From Granulicella sp. S156 (GTDB lineage: Bacteria > Acidobacteriota > Terriglobia > Terriglobales > Acidobacteriaceae), in assembly GCF_009766105.1 (NCBI RefSeq), contig NZ_LMUH01000005.1, positions 272,315 to 336,314 of the forward strand: a DNA stretch of 64,000 nt, written 5' to 3'. The first letter of the stretch is position 1. Every line of letters starts with the position of its first letter. The notes under the pieces were generated by a model. That model did no database searches, was not told where the DNA came from, and was given only the letters and a program-made list of their open reading frames with translations. A program made the translations under genes and the position numbers. Positions 20,355 to 30,110 of the stretch are shown in pieces.

Positions 20355-21033
20355 AGGAAACGATCCAGGTCGCCCGGAGGGCACCAGCCCGCATCCGCCG
20401 CATTCGCGCGATGCGGAACATCCCGGCTACGAAGTACAGGACGTCAACTCCGGCGGTATCGCCACGTTCCTCGCTGGTCTGTTTGGTACGGTGCTGATCT
20501 TCTTCGTCTTCTGCTTCTTCATGGGCAAGGCGATCAACTACTTCCTGTTGGATCAGGACAAGGCACACGGCGCAACGAACAAGTGGCAGGCGAATCTGTC
20601 GCAGCCCGGCGCAACCCCTCACGGTGACAAGCGCGAAGACCTGAGCTCGAATGCTGAGATGGAGCAGAAGGGGTTGCAGAGCATGACCCAGGCCTTCCCG
20701 ACACCGCGGCTGGAGACGGATGACGGAAACCAGGACATCGCCGATCTGCACGCGAAGGAAGACCTGCTGCTGGATCACTACAGCTCATCGACCGATCTGC
20801 CTCAGGGTGCAGTTCGCATTCCTATCGATCGCGCGATGCAGTTGATCGTGCAGCGCGGCCTCGGTTCGGCTCCCGCAGCGCAAACACCACAGTCTCTGAT
20901 GGCTGGCGAGAGTGCGCCGGTCGTTCAGGCTCCGCTAACCAACGGCTTCGCCCGTACCGGCTATGAGCTGGAGACGATTCAAGCCCGCGAAGAGAAGAAC
21001 GACTTCAATCGGGCAGAAGCAAAGAAAGACTAG
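20344..21033 (+). CDS. Small membrane-anchored protein of the act-cox operon, function unknown
   Basis: The 229-residue protein has a hydrophilic Pro/His-rich N-terminus, one membrane helix (residues about 40-62, IATFLAGLFGTVLIFFVFCFFMG) and a periplasmic C-terminal part. A conserved-looking block reads LHAKEDLLLDHYS...QGAVRIPIDRAMQLIVQRGL, resembling segments I recall in proteins beside ACIII and oxidase genes in Acidobacteriota. It has no cysteine or heme motif in its periplasmic part. Position between actF (11-bp overlap) and sco suggests an assembly factor or an extra subunit bridging ACIII and the oxidase. That role is an inference; it is not one of the six Act subunits. Confidence 0.75.
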   Translation: MHTKGNDPGRPEGTSPHPPHSRDAEHPGYEVQDVNSGGIATFLAGLFGTVLIFFVFCFFMGKAINYFLLDQDKAHGATNKWQANLSQPGATPHGDKREDLSSNAEMEQKGLQSMTQAFPTPRLETDDGNQDIADLHAKEDLLLDHYSSSTDLPQGAVRIPIDRAMQLIVQRGLGSAPAAQTPQSLMAGESAPVVQAPLTNGFARTGYELETIQAREEKNDFNRAEAKKD

Positions 21034-21050
21034 CTTCTAGCTAGAAGCTA
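21031..21050. repeat. Perfect 20-bp palindrome at the stop of the act-linked gene
   Basis: TAGCTTCTAGCTAGAAGCTA is fully palindromic and begins with the TAG stop codon of the preceding gene. A related AGCTAAAAGTTAGC follows. It could form a small RNA hairpin for processing or partial termination within the operon, before the sco gene. Confidence 0.5.
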
Positions 21051-21087
21051 AGAGCTAAAAGTTAGCAGTACCGAAAGAGAGCAACGA

Positions 21088-22017
21088 GTGAATGCAGGGC
21101 GCACAATCCGGAAGCAGGCAGGCAACGCAAAGACCTTTGCGTTGATGCTCGCCCTCGCGTGCGCTCCACTCTCGGCGCAGGTTTCGAGTTACGGGGACAA
21201 GTCCACCGGCCAGAACACCGGCGACCAGCTTCCACAGGTCTTGCAGAAGGTGCAGGTTACGCAGCACCTCAACGCGCAGCTCCCGCTGGACGCGCCCTTC
21301 GTCGACGACACCGGCGCTCCTGTAACGCTGGGCAAGTACTTCGACGGCAAGCACCCGGCCATCGTTTCGATGGTGTACTACAACTGCCCGATGCTGTGCT
21401 CGGAAGAGATGGACGGCCTCGTAAGCGCGTTGTTGATGGTGCATCTGGTTCCGGGCAAGGACTTCCAGATCGTCGTGGTCAGCATCGATCCAAGCGAGAC
21501 ACCACAGCTTGCAGCTCAGTACAAGGCGCGCTACGTAAAGCGCTACGGACATCCGGAGACGGCTGACGGCTGGCACTTTCTTACCGGGCAGAAGCCGGCC
21601 ATCGATGCGATGACGGGCATAACTGGCTATGGCTATACCCGCGTCCCCGGTCCCGACGGCACGCTCTCGCAGTTTGCGCATGCCAGTTCTATCGAGATCG
21701 CCACGCCGCAGGGCCGGCTGGCGCAGTACTACCTCGGCGTTGAATACTCGCCCAAAGACATTCTCCTGGGGCTGATCGATGCCTCAGGCAACAAAATCGG
21801 TTCACCTGTCGCCAACATCCTCACCTACTGCTATCACTACGATCCGCAAATCAACAAGCACTCGCTGATGGTGGCGCGGGTCGTGCAGTTGGGCGGCATG
21901 ATGACAGTGGCGGGCTTGGGCGGCTTCATGTTTCTGATGTTCCGGCGCGACCTTCGTCTCGGACGCGACCACGACACACCTCAACCGGATGACAATGACA
22001 ACCGGCGGAACGGATAA
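21088..22017 (+). CDS. SCO1/SenC family copper chaperone
   Basis: The 309-residue protein has a GTG start at 21088, signal peptide (cleavage near LSAQ, residue 31) and thioredoxin-like Sco domain. The copper site is C100-x3-C104 (YNCPMLCSEE) plus H198 (QFAHASS). A C-terminal membrane helix (about 266-286) follows, so the protein may be anchored at its C-terminus. Sco proteins insert copper into the CuA site of oxidase subunit II, whose gene follows directly. A later ATG at 21145 is a possible alternative start but would cut into the signal peptide. Confidence 0.9.
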   Translation: MNAGRTIRKQAGNAKTFALMLALACAPLSAQVSSYGDKSTGQNTGDQLPQVLQKVQVTQHLNAQLPLDAPFVDDTGAPVTLGKYFDGKHPAIVSMVYYNCPMLCSEEMDGLVSALLMVHLVPGKDFQIVVVSIDPSETPQLAAQYKARYVKRYGHPETADGWHFLTGQKPAIDAMTGITGYGYTRVPGPDGTLSQFAHASSIEIATPQGRLAQYYLGVEYSPKDILLGLIDASGNKIGSPVANILTYCYHYDPQINKHSLMVARVVQLGGMMTVAGLGGFMFLMFRRDLRLGRDHDTPQPDDNDNRRNG

Positions 22018-22026
22018 AGGCTAACG

Positions 22027-23084
22027 ATGGGAATTAGTCCAGTACTGTGGCAATTTTTGGTGAAGTGGCTTCACGCCTCGGCCCTCTTTCCGGCTGAAGC
22101 GTCAACCATTTCGCCGTACACTGACGCGCTCTATTTCTTTTTGCTGTTGATGACGATCGTCGGCCTCATTCTCGTCGGCGCCCTCATCTTCGGCTTCTCG
22201 GTTCGCTATCGCCGCGAGAAGAACCCCGTCGCCACGCAGGTCGAAGGTTCGACTCTGCTCGAGGCTACGTGGACGATCATTCCGCTGGCCATCTTCCTCG
22301 TCACCTTTGTGTGGGGCGCGCTGCTGTACTTCCGCATCTACGATCCACCCGCCAATGCGATGAACATCTACGTCGTCGGCAAGCAGTGGATGTGGAAGGC
22401 CGAGCACCCCGGCGGACAGCACGAGATCAACGCGCTGCACGTCCCCATGGGTCGTCCGGTCCAGCTCACCATGATCTCGCAGGACGTGTTCCACAGCTTC
22501 TCGATCCCCGACTTCCGCGTCAAGCGCGAGGTCATCCCGGGCCGTTACACCACGGTCTGGTTTCAAGCCACCACGCCCGGCACCTACCACATCTTCTGCA
22601 CCCAGTACTGCGGCACGCAGCACTCCGGCATGATCGGTGAAGTCACCGTGCTCTCGCCGGATGACTACCAGAAGTGGATTCAGCAGTCGACCAGCGGCAT
22701 GAGCCTGGCGCAGAACGGCGAGCGGCTATTTGCCAGCATGGGTTGCAACGCCTGCCATAGCGGCAACGCCGCAGCTCGCGGTCCGAACCTCGCTGGTGTC
22801 TACGGCTCCAAGCTGACGCTCACCAACGGCAGCCAGGTGCTGGTGAACGATGCCTATCTCCGCGATGCGATCCTGAGTCCGTCACAGCACATCACGGCAG
22901 GATATTCTCCAATCATGCCTACGTACCAGGGGCAGATCAGCGAAGACGGCCTGATCGACCTGGTCGAGTACATCAAGAATTTGCAGTCGAACTTCCGGGT
23001 GCAGCAGACTCTGATGACATCGGAGTCCAATCAGGCAGCGCCCACAACGCCCACCGAGGGCACAACGTCTGAAACGGTGAAGCC

Positions 23085-23088
<4 letters not shown>
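22027..23088 (+). CDS. coxB: Cytochrome c oxidase subunit II fused to cytochrome c (caa3 type)
   Basis: The 353-residue protein has two membrane helices (about 33-58 and 81-102), then a cupredoxin domain with CuA ligands H156, C191, C195, H199 and M202 ([12 protein letters not shown]). A C-terminal cytochrome c domain carries CNACH (240-244) and a Met ligand in the SPIMPTY region. The fused cytochrome marks a caa3 oxidase that can take electrons directly from ActE. Starts 9 bp after sco and overlaps coxA by ATGA. Confidence 0.94.
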
Positions 23089-24759
<1,671 letters not shown>

Positions 24760-24767
<8 letters not shown>

Positions 24768-25521
24768 CGTGATCGCGACCCACCCCCACACGCACGAGAC
24801 CGCGGTCCCAGCCGAGCACGAGCACGTCGTGCTGCCGCAGCACCGTCACCACTTCGAGACGGAAGAGCAGCAGCGCGAGGCCGGCAGCTTCGGCATGTGG
24901 CTCTTCCTGCTGACCGAAATCATGTTCTTCGGCGGCATGTTCTTCGCCTACTTGCTCTACCGCAACTGGTACTACCCGGCCTTCACCGTCGCTTCGAACC
25001 AGTTGAACGTGCCGGAAGGCGCGGCCAACACGGCCATCCTCATCACCTCGGGCTTCTTCATGGCGCTGGGTGTATGGGCCGCCGAGGTTCGCAAAAAGGG
25101 TCTGCTCGTCGTCATGCTCATTCTCACCACGCTCTTCGGCGTCGCCTTCTTAGGCGTCAAGGCAGACGAGTATCACGAGAAGTACGAGAAGCATCACATT
25201 CCGGGTGCCAGCTTCAGCACCGCGATGTTTACCAACCCTGCAGCCTATGGGTTGAAGGAAGAGCCGCTCGCACCGGACATGGCCGAGCACACGCAGATCT
25301 TCTTCTTCCTGTACTTCGCGATGACCGGCATGCACGCCCTGCACATGATCATCGGTATCGTGATCTTGTTCTGGCTCACATGGAGGGCGCATCGAGGCGA
25401 GTTCAGTGCCGGATATGTTGCGCCGATTGAAAACTTCGGGCTGTACTGGCACTTCGTCGATATTGTGTGGCTGTTCCTCTTCCCACTGCTCTATCTGATC
25501 AACCGTCACCCGCTGAAGTAA
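24760..25521 (+). CDS. coxC: Cytochrome c oxidase subunit III
   Basis: The 253-residue protein begins with a His-rich soluble stretch ([27 protein letters not shown]), followed by the family core [24 protein letters not shown] and the C-terminal [16 protein letters not shown] and [19 protein letters not shown] chose the TTG at 24760 because AGAAGAGG at 24743-24750 lies 9 nt upstream, normal Shine-Dalgarno spacing; a GTG at 24769 is 18 nt away. The gene overlaps coxA by 8 bp. Between the second and third blocks is a soluble-looking insert ([20 protein letters not shown]). Confidence 0.92.
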
Positions 25522-25555
25522 CGCCGATCTATTCGAATTGATTAAGGAAAACGCG

Positions 25556-25903
25556 ATGGCACACGAGACCGAGATCTACCACGATCCCTCCAACGTCACC
25601 AACCCGGAGCACTCTGAGCACCATATCGTGTCGCCGCTGCAGTACTGCATGGTCTTCGGCACGCTGCTGGTCGGCACCGCCATCACCGTGATCGCAGCCT
25701 ACATCGATCTGGGCTGGCTGAACCCGGTGATCGCCCTCGCCATCGCCTGCTTCAAGGCGGTGATCGTCATCCTGTTCTTCATGCATGTGAAGTATCAGTC
25801 GAAACTGATCAAGATGACCGTCGGCGCAGGCTTTTTCACCTTCATCGTCCTGATCACCATGACCCTGAGCGACTATATCAGTCGCGCCTGGGGTATGTGG
25901 TAG
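25556..25903 (+). CDS. coxD: Cytochrome c oxidase subunit IV-like protein
   Basis: The 115-residue protein has a hydrophilic His-rich N-terminus and three membrane helices; LNPVIALAIACFKAVIVILFFMHVKYQSKL is typical of the bacterial COX4/CyoD-like family. The ATG at 25556 follows AAGGAAAACGCG. It is the last gene of the operon, 34 bp after coxC and 20 bp before a strong terminator. It stabilises the oxidase and has no cofactor. Confidence 0.9.
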   Translation: MAHETEIYHDPSNVTNPEHSEHHIVSPLQYCMVFGTLLVGTAITVIAAYIDLGWLNPVIALAIACFKAVIVILFFMHVKYQSKLIKMTVGAGFFTFIVLITMTLSDYISRAWGMW

Positions 25904-25923
25904 AAAATAAATAACTTATACGT

Positions 25924-25953
25924 AAAAAGATGCGCCTCTTGGCGCATCTTTTT
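25924..25953 (+). terminator. Rho-independent terminator of the act-cox operon
   Basis: AAAAAGATGCGCC (25924-25936), loop TCTT, GGCGCATCTTTTT (25941-25953): a perfect 13-bp stem ending in a T run. It stands 20 bp after coxD. The A/T run on both sides makes it usable from either strand, so it may also end the converging trmJ transcript. Confidence 0.92.
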
Positions 25954-25989
25954 TATGTTTTGCCGCTCAGAATCGCGCCGGATACTGCA

Positions 25990-26778
25990 TTATCCAACAC
26001 CCTGCTGTTCCCGCCACAGCACCTGCTTTAAAACCCCCATCCAGGTCATCGCCTCCCGATGACTCTCCCCAAGCTGCAGAGCAAGCTGCCGTACCAGCGG
26101 CTCACTCGCATTGGCCGGGAAACGCCGCGAGTAGCCCGTAGCGTGCAAGACATCGAGCAGAAGCTGCGTAAGCCGTTCGCGGTCCTCAGCAGTCGCCGCC
26201 GCCTCGTGCAGTACGGGCAGCTCCTTGGCGCCCTCAAAGCCCTCCCGCGTCAGCTCGTACAGACAGACCGCAACGGCCTGTCCCAGGTTCATCGAAAGAT
26301 GCCGTGCCGCCTCAGGAGCGAACATGGGAATCGTCGTCAGCAGCGAGCAGTAACTTAGCTGTTCCTTGGTGAGGCCGGTCTTCTCCGAGCCAAAGAGCAG
26401 CGCCACCCGCGGCCCGTCCTTCTGCAGCTCGCCGAGCACTCTCGGCGCAGCCTGCTGCAGCGACACGACATCCTGCCGGATGTCCCGTTCCCCGATGGCA
26501 GTAGTACCGGCAACAAGTGTGCAATCCGCCACGGCTTCGGCGAGGTTGGAGAACCTGCGGGCCTCCGCCATAACGGACGCCGCACCCACGGCAGACTTGA
26601 CAGTAAGCTGCGAGTCCTCAAGCTGTGCGGCCTCAAAGGGTGCGGCGTAGTCGTTGACGATACGAAGATCGTGGAACCCGAAGTCCTGCATAGCCCGCGC
26701 CGCCGCCCCAATGTTGCTCGGATTGCGCGCTCCAACCAGCACGACAGTGAGACGAGATCGATAGGCCGCTGAAAGCAT
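25990..26778 (-). CDS. trmJ: SpoU-family RNA 2'-O-methyltransferase, TrmJ type
   Basis: The 262-residue protein has the TrmJ layout: VVLVGARNPSNIGAAARAMQDFG at the N-terminus, VAGTTAIGER in the middle, and LLFGSEKTGLTKEQL plus IPM...LSMNLGQAVAVCLYEL as SPOUT motifs 2 and 3 of the knotted SAM-binding site. A C-terminal helical extension (about 165-262) is also typical. It methylates the 2'-O of nucleotide 32 in tRNAs. TrmJ is favoured over TrmL by length and this extension. Transcribed alone toward the act-cox terminator. Confidence 0.87.
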   Translation of the reverse strand: MLSAAYRSRLTVVLVGARNPSNIGAAARAMQDFGFHDLRIVNDYAAPFEAAQLEDSQLTVKSAVGAASVMAEARRFSNLAEAVADCTLVAGTTAIGERDIRQDVVSLQQAAPRVLGELQKDGPRVALLFGSEKTGLTKEQLSYCSLLTTIPMFAPEAARHLSMNLGQAVAVCLYELTREGFEGAKELPVLHEAAATAEDRERLTQLLLDVLHATGYSRRFPANASEPLVRQLALQLGESHREAMTWMGVLKQVLWREQQGVG

Positions 26779-26830
26779 GACCCAATTTTAGTAGTGGCGC
26801 ATCGGCAACTGCGGATAGGATTGCAAAAGT

Positions 26831-26860
26831 AAAGGGCCAGCCGCATGCGGCTGGCCCTTT
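26831..26860 (-). terminator. Perfect-stem terminator after the WXXGXW-repeat gene
   Basis: AAAGGGCCAGCCGCA (26831-26845) and TGCGGCTGGCCCTTT (26846-26860) form a continuous 15-bp inverted repeat. Read leftward it stands 18 bp after the stop codon of the 26879-27907 gene and ends in a run of T residues, so it terminates that gene. Confidence 0.85.
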
Positions 26861-26878
26861 CGGGTAAAGAGGACAGGG

Positions 26879-27907
26879 TTACTTGCCCTTCTCCTTCTGT
26901 TTGGAGATCTGACGGCTAGCCTTGTTCTGCTCTTTGTTGACCTGTTGATGCTCCTGCTGGGTGAGATGACCTCCATTGGCTGACCGGTCATTGGCGACCT
27001 GATGGTCGATATTGGCCTGGCGCTGGTTGTCATTAGCAGCTTCACGGGAGTTGATCGCCCCGGAATGTTCCCCGTTGGCGATACGCTGGTCCTGATTGCC
27101 CTCACGTTGGTTGACGCTCGGCCTATAGCTCTGGCCCGCCGAGCGGTCCGCGGCCGAGATCGGCTGCGCAGACGAGTGCTGCTGCGCTACCTGGTGGTAC
27201 GAGTTGACGCTCGAGGCAGCCGGAGTTCCTGGGCGGCCATGGTTGACGGAAGCAAGCTGCGAGCGATCCTGCGCTGCGAAGTTCTGGTGCTGCGTCTGGT
27301 TTGCAGTGGGCTGGATGTGGCGTTCGTTGGCGAACTGCTGCTCCTGCGGGCTGGCCTGACGGTTGATGCCGCCGGCTCCGCCGTTATAGGAGACATGAGT
27401 GTTATTGATGATGGTGTTTTGCTGGACGATAGTCCTGTTCACATACACGTTGGTCACGTGAACACCGCCAAAGTTATTCACAGCACCGTTGTAGGCGAAT
27501 ACGCCACCGCGCCACTCACCACCGGCGAAGCCGATACCGCCATAGCCGAACCCGTAGTTGACGCCACCGTAGAAGCCGACGTGAGCACCCCAGTAGCCGC
27601 CGTGCCAGCCATAAACGCCGCCGCCAAAGCCCCAGTAGCCAGGAGTCCAAAGAAAGCCAGGGGTAGGCGGTTCTACCCAGACGCCGGGAACCCAGTAGTA
27701 GCCAGCATCACCGTAGCCCCAGTAGCCAGGCGTCCAGAGGTAGCCGGGAGCGGGTAGAGGGGGCTGAACGTAAACCGGCAACGCCGGGGGCGCGAAACCT
27801 ACCGAGATAAAGATCCCGGCATGAGCCTGTGCGACCGGCAGCATAGCGACCGGAACGGCTAGTGCGGCAGCAATCATGATCTTGCGAAGTATTTTGAAGG
27901 AAGCCAT
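26879..27907 (-). CDS. Exported WXXGXW/YXWGXW-repeat protein with repeated charged tail
   Basis: The 342-residue protein has a signal peptide (about residues 1-31, cleaved near AQAHA-G) followed by a Pro/Trp/Tyr-rich domain with three related units: APGYLWTPGYWGYGDAGYYW, VPGVWVEPP and PGFLWTPGYWGFGGG. These are the YXWGXW-type repeats of small exported proteins. A Gly/Tyr/Phe-rich section (about 95-150) follows, then a long Gln/Asn-rich linker, then two related charged repeats: NQDQRIANGEHSGAINSREA and HQVANDRSANGGHLTQQEHQ. The QRIANG...SG.L/IN..EA repeat unit recurs in other exported Acidobacteriota proteins I recall. Function unknown. Base composition is lower in codon bias in the Q/N part. 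Confidence 0.78.
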   Translation of the reverse strand: MASFKILRKIMIAAALAVPVAMLPVAQAHAGIFISVGFAPPALPVYVQPPLPAPGYLWTPGYWGYGDAGYYWVPGVWVEPPTPGFLWTPGYWGFGGGVYGWHGGYWGAHVGFYGGVNYGFGYGGIGFAGGEWRGGVFAYNGAVNNFGGVHVTNVYVNRTIVQQNTIINNTHVSYNGGAGGINRQASPQEQQFANERHIQPTANQTQHQNFAAQDRSQLASVNHGRPGTPAASSVNSYHQVAQQHSSAQPISAADRSAGQSYRPSVNQREGNQDQRIANGEHSGAINSREAANDNQRQANIDHQVANDRSANGGHLTQQEHQQVNKEQNKASRQISKQKEKGK

Positions 27908-28055
27908 TTCTTATTCTCCTTAGTGCCCGCTTAGCCAAAATTCTAGCCAGAAACCTGCCGGGTGCCCAAATTTGGGGCTCGCTTAAGTGAAACCCAGGTA
28001 TGCGGCGCATGTTGCTGTAAAGTTCGAGGGCTCAGGGCCCAGGGGGACAGAGGAA

Positions 28056-28093
28056 CCTAAACCCTATACCCTAAACCCTGGGCCCTAAACCCT
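28056..28093. repeat. CCCTAAA-like (telomere-like) tract directly before dnaG
   Basis: The sequence contains CCTAAACCCTATACCCTAAA and then a GGGCCC-interrupted CCCTAAACCCT, i.e. three copies of CCTAAACCCT with spacers. It ends six bases before the dnaG ATG, so dnaG has no Shine-Dalgarno sequence. A CAGGGCCCAGGG palindrome lies just upstream (about 28033-28044). Confidence 0.6.
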
Positions 28094-28098
28094 CGCCT

Positions 28099-29892
28099 AT
28101 GGCCGACAACTTTGCCCAGACCGTAAAGCAGCAGACTGACGTCGTTCGCGTCGTCGGCGAGTACATTAAACTGCGCAAATCCGGAGCGAACTGGTCGGCG
28201 CTGTGCCCGTTTCACAAAGAGAAGTCGGGCTCGTTCTATCTCTATCCCGCAACAGTGAGTTACTACTGCTTCGGCTGCCACGAACACGGCGATGTCTTTA
28301 CCTTTGTGATGAAGATGGAGAACCTCAGCTTTCCTGAGGCCGTGCGGTCGGTCGCCACGAAGATGGGCATCCCGCTGCCTCAGCGCGAGTTCAACTCGCC
28401 GCACGAGGCTCAGGCAGCCGGGCTTCGCAAGCAGTTGATCGATGTCCACGAGGCCGCCACGCAGTACTTTCAACAGAGCCTGCACTCCCCCGAAGCTGCC
28501 CGCGCCCGTGAGTACATGACCTCACGCGGAATCACGCCGGATACCATTGCGAAATTCCGCCTCGGCTACGCGCCTGAGAGCTTCAACGATATGCGCGACC
28601 GCCTGGGCAAATTTTTTACAGAAGAAGTGCTTCGTGCCAGCGGCCTATTCAGTTCCAAGGAGCAGGAGGATGGCTCGCCCGGCCCGATGTATGCGCGCTT
28701 TCGCAAGCGCATCACGTTTCCGATCTGCAATGAGCAGGGAAAGCCCATAGCCTTTACGGCTCGCGCCCTCGATTCGGCCGACGCCGATGCAAAGGCCGGG
28801 CCAAAGTATCTGAACTCGCCGGAGACGCCGCTCTATACGAAGGGGCAGGTGCTCTTCAATCTCGATAAGGCAAAGGCCGCCATCAAGAGCAAGGACGCGG
28901 CGCTGCTGGTCGAAGGGCAGATGGATTGCATCTCGCTCTTCATGAACGGTGTCGACAACGTAATTGCAACCAGTGGCACGGCCTTCACCGAGCATCAATT
29001 GCGTATCCTGAGCCGTTTCAGCAAGCGAGTTTGGCTCAACTTCGATCCTGATAACGCGGGAGCCAATGCCGCGGAGAAGACCCTCGGACTGCTCGTGGAA
29101 GAAGACTTCGATGTGCGCGTGATTACGCTGGAAGGCGGCCTCGATCCTGACCGCTTCGTCCGCGAGCGCGGTGTCGCGGAGTATGCGACGGCTGTGCGCG
29201 GCGCAGCTCGCTATCAGGAGTTCCTGATCGAGCGCGCACGTGTGCTCTTTCCCGCGCGAACGGCAGAGGCAAAGGTGAAGTCGCTGAACTTTCTCCTGCC
29301 GCACATCCGCCGCATCCCAAATCCTATTGCCCGCAATGACTTTGCTGAGAACGCTGCACAGAAGCTCGGCATCGAGAGTTCGTTGATGCGTCAGGAGTTG
29401 AAGCAAGCCGCACAACAGCGCCTGGAGAGCGTGCGCGCGCCGCAACAAAAAGCGGTGTCGGAGATTGAGCGCATCCTGCTGTGCGCTCTCGTACTGCCCG
29501 ACGCGGACTCGTCGCGAGCGCTTGCCGCAGATCAGCTTGCGGCGAATCCAGAGTGGTATGCGGAGCTGCCTTCAGCGCCTCTGATCGAGGTGTTCGCAAA
29601 CGCTCCTGCACCGGACAATCCGCTGCAGGCCGCGCCCGACGACGCCTCGCGCCTGCTACTGGCAAGCGTGCTGCATCAAGCCTCGGGGGAGAGCGAGGCC
29701 TCGCGTGAGACGCTGCAGGAACAGGTGCAGAACGCTCTGCATACTCTGCATGAGCGCCGACTCGATAGACGTCTGCGTGAAATTCGGACACTGATTGCCG
29801 AAGCCATGCGTCAGGGAAATCAAGAGATGCTCATGCAGCTGGCGCACGAGAAAATGCAGTTGGAAGCCGAACTGCGCCGCTTGGATGGCTAG
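28099..29892 (+). CDS. dnaG: DNA primase
   Basis: The 597-residue protein has an N-terminal CHC2 zinc ribbon: C36-x2-H39-x17-C57-x2-C60 (ALCPFHKEKS, YYCFGCHEHG). It is followed by the RNA polymerase domain (FRLGYAPESFNDM, RITFPICNEQGKPIAF) and the TOPRIM site with LVEGQMDCISLF and NFDPDNAGANAA. A C-terminal helical domain (about 440-597) is the probable DnaB-binding region. It makes RNA primers at the replication fork; the helicase gene dnaB is in the same window at 59695. The start sits directly behind a repeat tract, so initiation may be leaderless-like or use an unusual site. Standalone here, without rpoD. Confidence 0.94.
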   Translation: MADNFAQTVKQQTDVVRVVGEYIKLRKSGANWSALCPFHKEKSGSFYLYPATVSYYCFGCHEHGDVFTFVMKMENLSFPEAVRSVATKMGIPLPQREFNSPHEAQAAGLRKQLIDVHEAATQYFQQSLHSPEAARAREYMTSRGITPDTIAKFRLGYAPESFNDMRDRLGKFFTEEVLRASGLFSSKEQEDGSPGPMYARFRKRITFPICNEQGKPIAFTARALDSADADAKAGPKYLNSPETPLYTKGQVLFNLDKAKAAIKSKDAALLVEGQMDCISLFMNGVDNVIATSGTAFTEHQLRILSRFSKRVWLNFDPDNAGANAAEKTLGLLVEEDFDVRVITLEGGLDPDRFVRERGVAEYATAVRGAARYQEFLIERARVLFPARTAEAKVKSLNFLLPHIRRIPNPIARNDFAENAAQKLGIESSLMRQELKQAAQQRLESVRAPQQKAVSEIERILLCALVLPDADSSRALAADQLAANPEWYAELPSAPLIEVFANAPAPDNPLQAAPDDASRLLLASVLHQASGESEASRETLQEQVQNALHTLHERRLDRRLREIRTLIAEAMRQGNQEMLMQLAHEKMQLEAELRRLDG

Positions 29893-29924
29893 CTCAAATT
29901 TCTATGACTTGTAGGCAGAGCCCC

Positions 29925-29985
29925 AATCGGGTGCCCCATCCTTTGCCGTACCTTGGCAAAGGGTGGGGTATCGCCCGCAGGGCGA
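29925..29985. repeat. GGGTGCCCCATC hairpin after dnaG
   Basis: AATCGGGTGCCCCATC (29925-29940) followed by CTTTGCC pairs imperfectly with GGCAAAGGGTGGGGTATC (29955-29972), then a small TCGCCCGCAGGGCGA hairpin. It is probably a shorter relative of the 35022-35253 element, which shares AATCCGGGTGCCCCATC. It may act as terminator between convergent dnaG and tsaD. The rest of the gap to 30110 holds only a weak CTCTCTATCTGAGAGAG hairpin near 30089. Confidence 0.55.
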
Positions 29986-30110
29986 CCGCTCCTGCTCATG
30001 TGTGTTTTGTCTCAGCTCTCTATGTTAACTAGACCATTGTTCTCCATTAGGTCACAGTCACGCCTACAGGCTGAAGGCGATCGCTGACTCTCTATCTGAG
30101 AGAGGTAACT

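Noticed and set aside
19353-20384. 343-residue open frame antisense to actF
   Set aside because: Rich in His, Glu, Asp, Arg, with no domain; actF is well supported.
28056-28093. CCCTAAA tract as a eukaryotic telomere or contamination
   Set aside because: Only three interrupted units inside an otherwise bacterial region, adjoining dnaG; it is an intergenic repeat.
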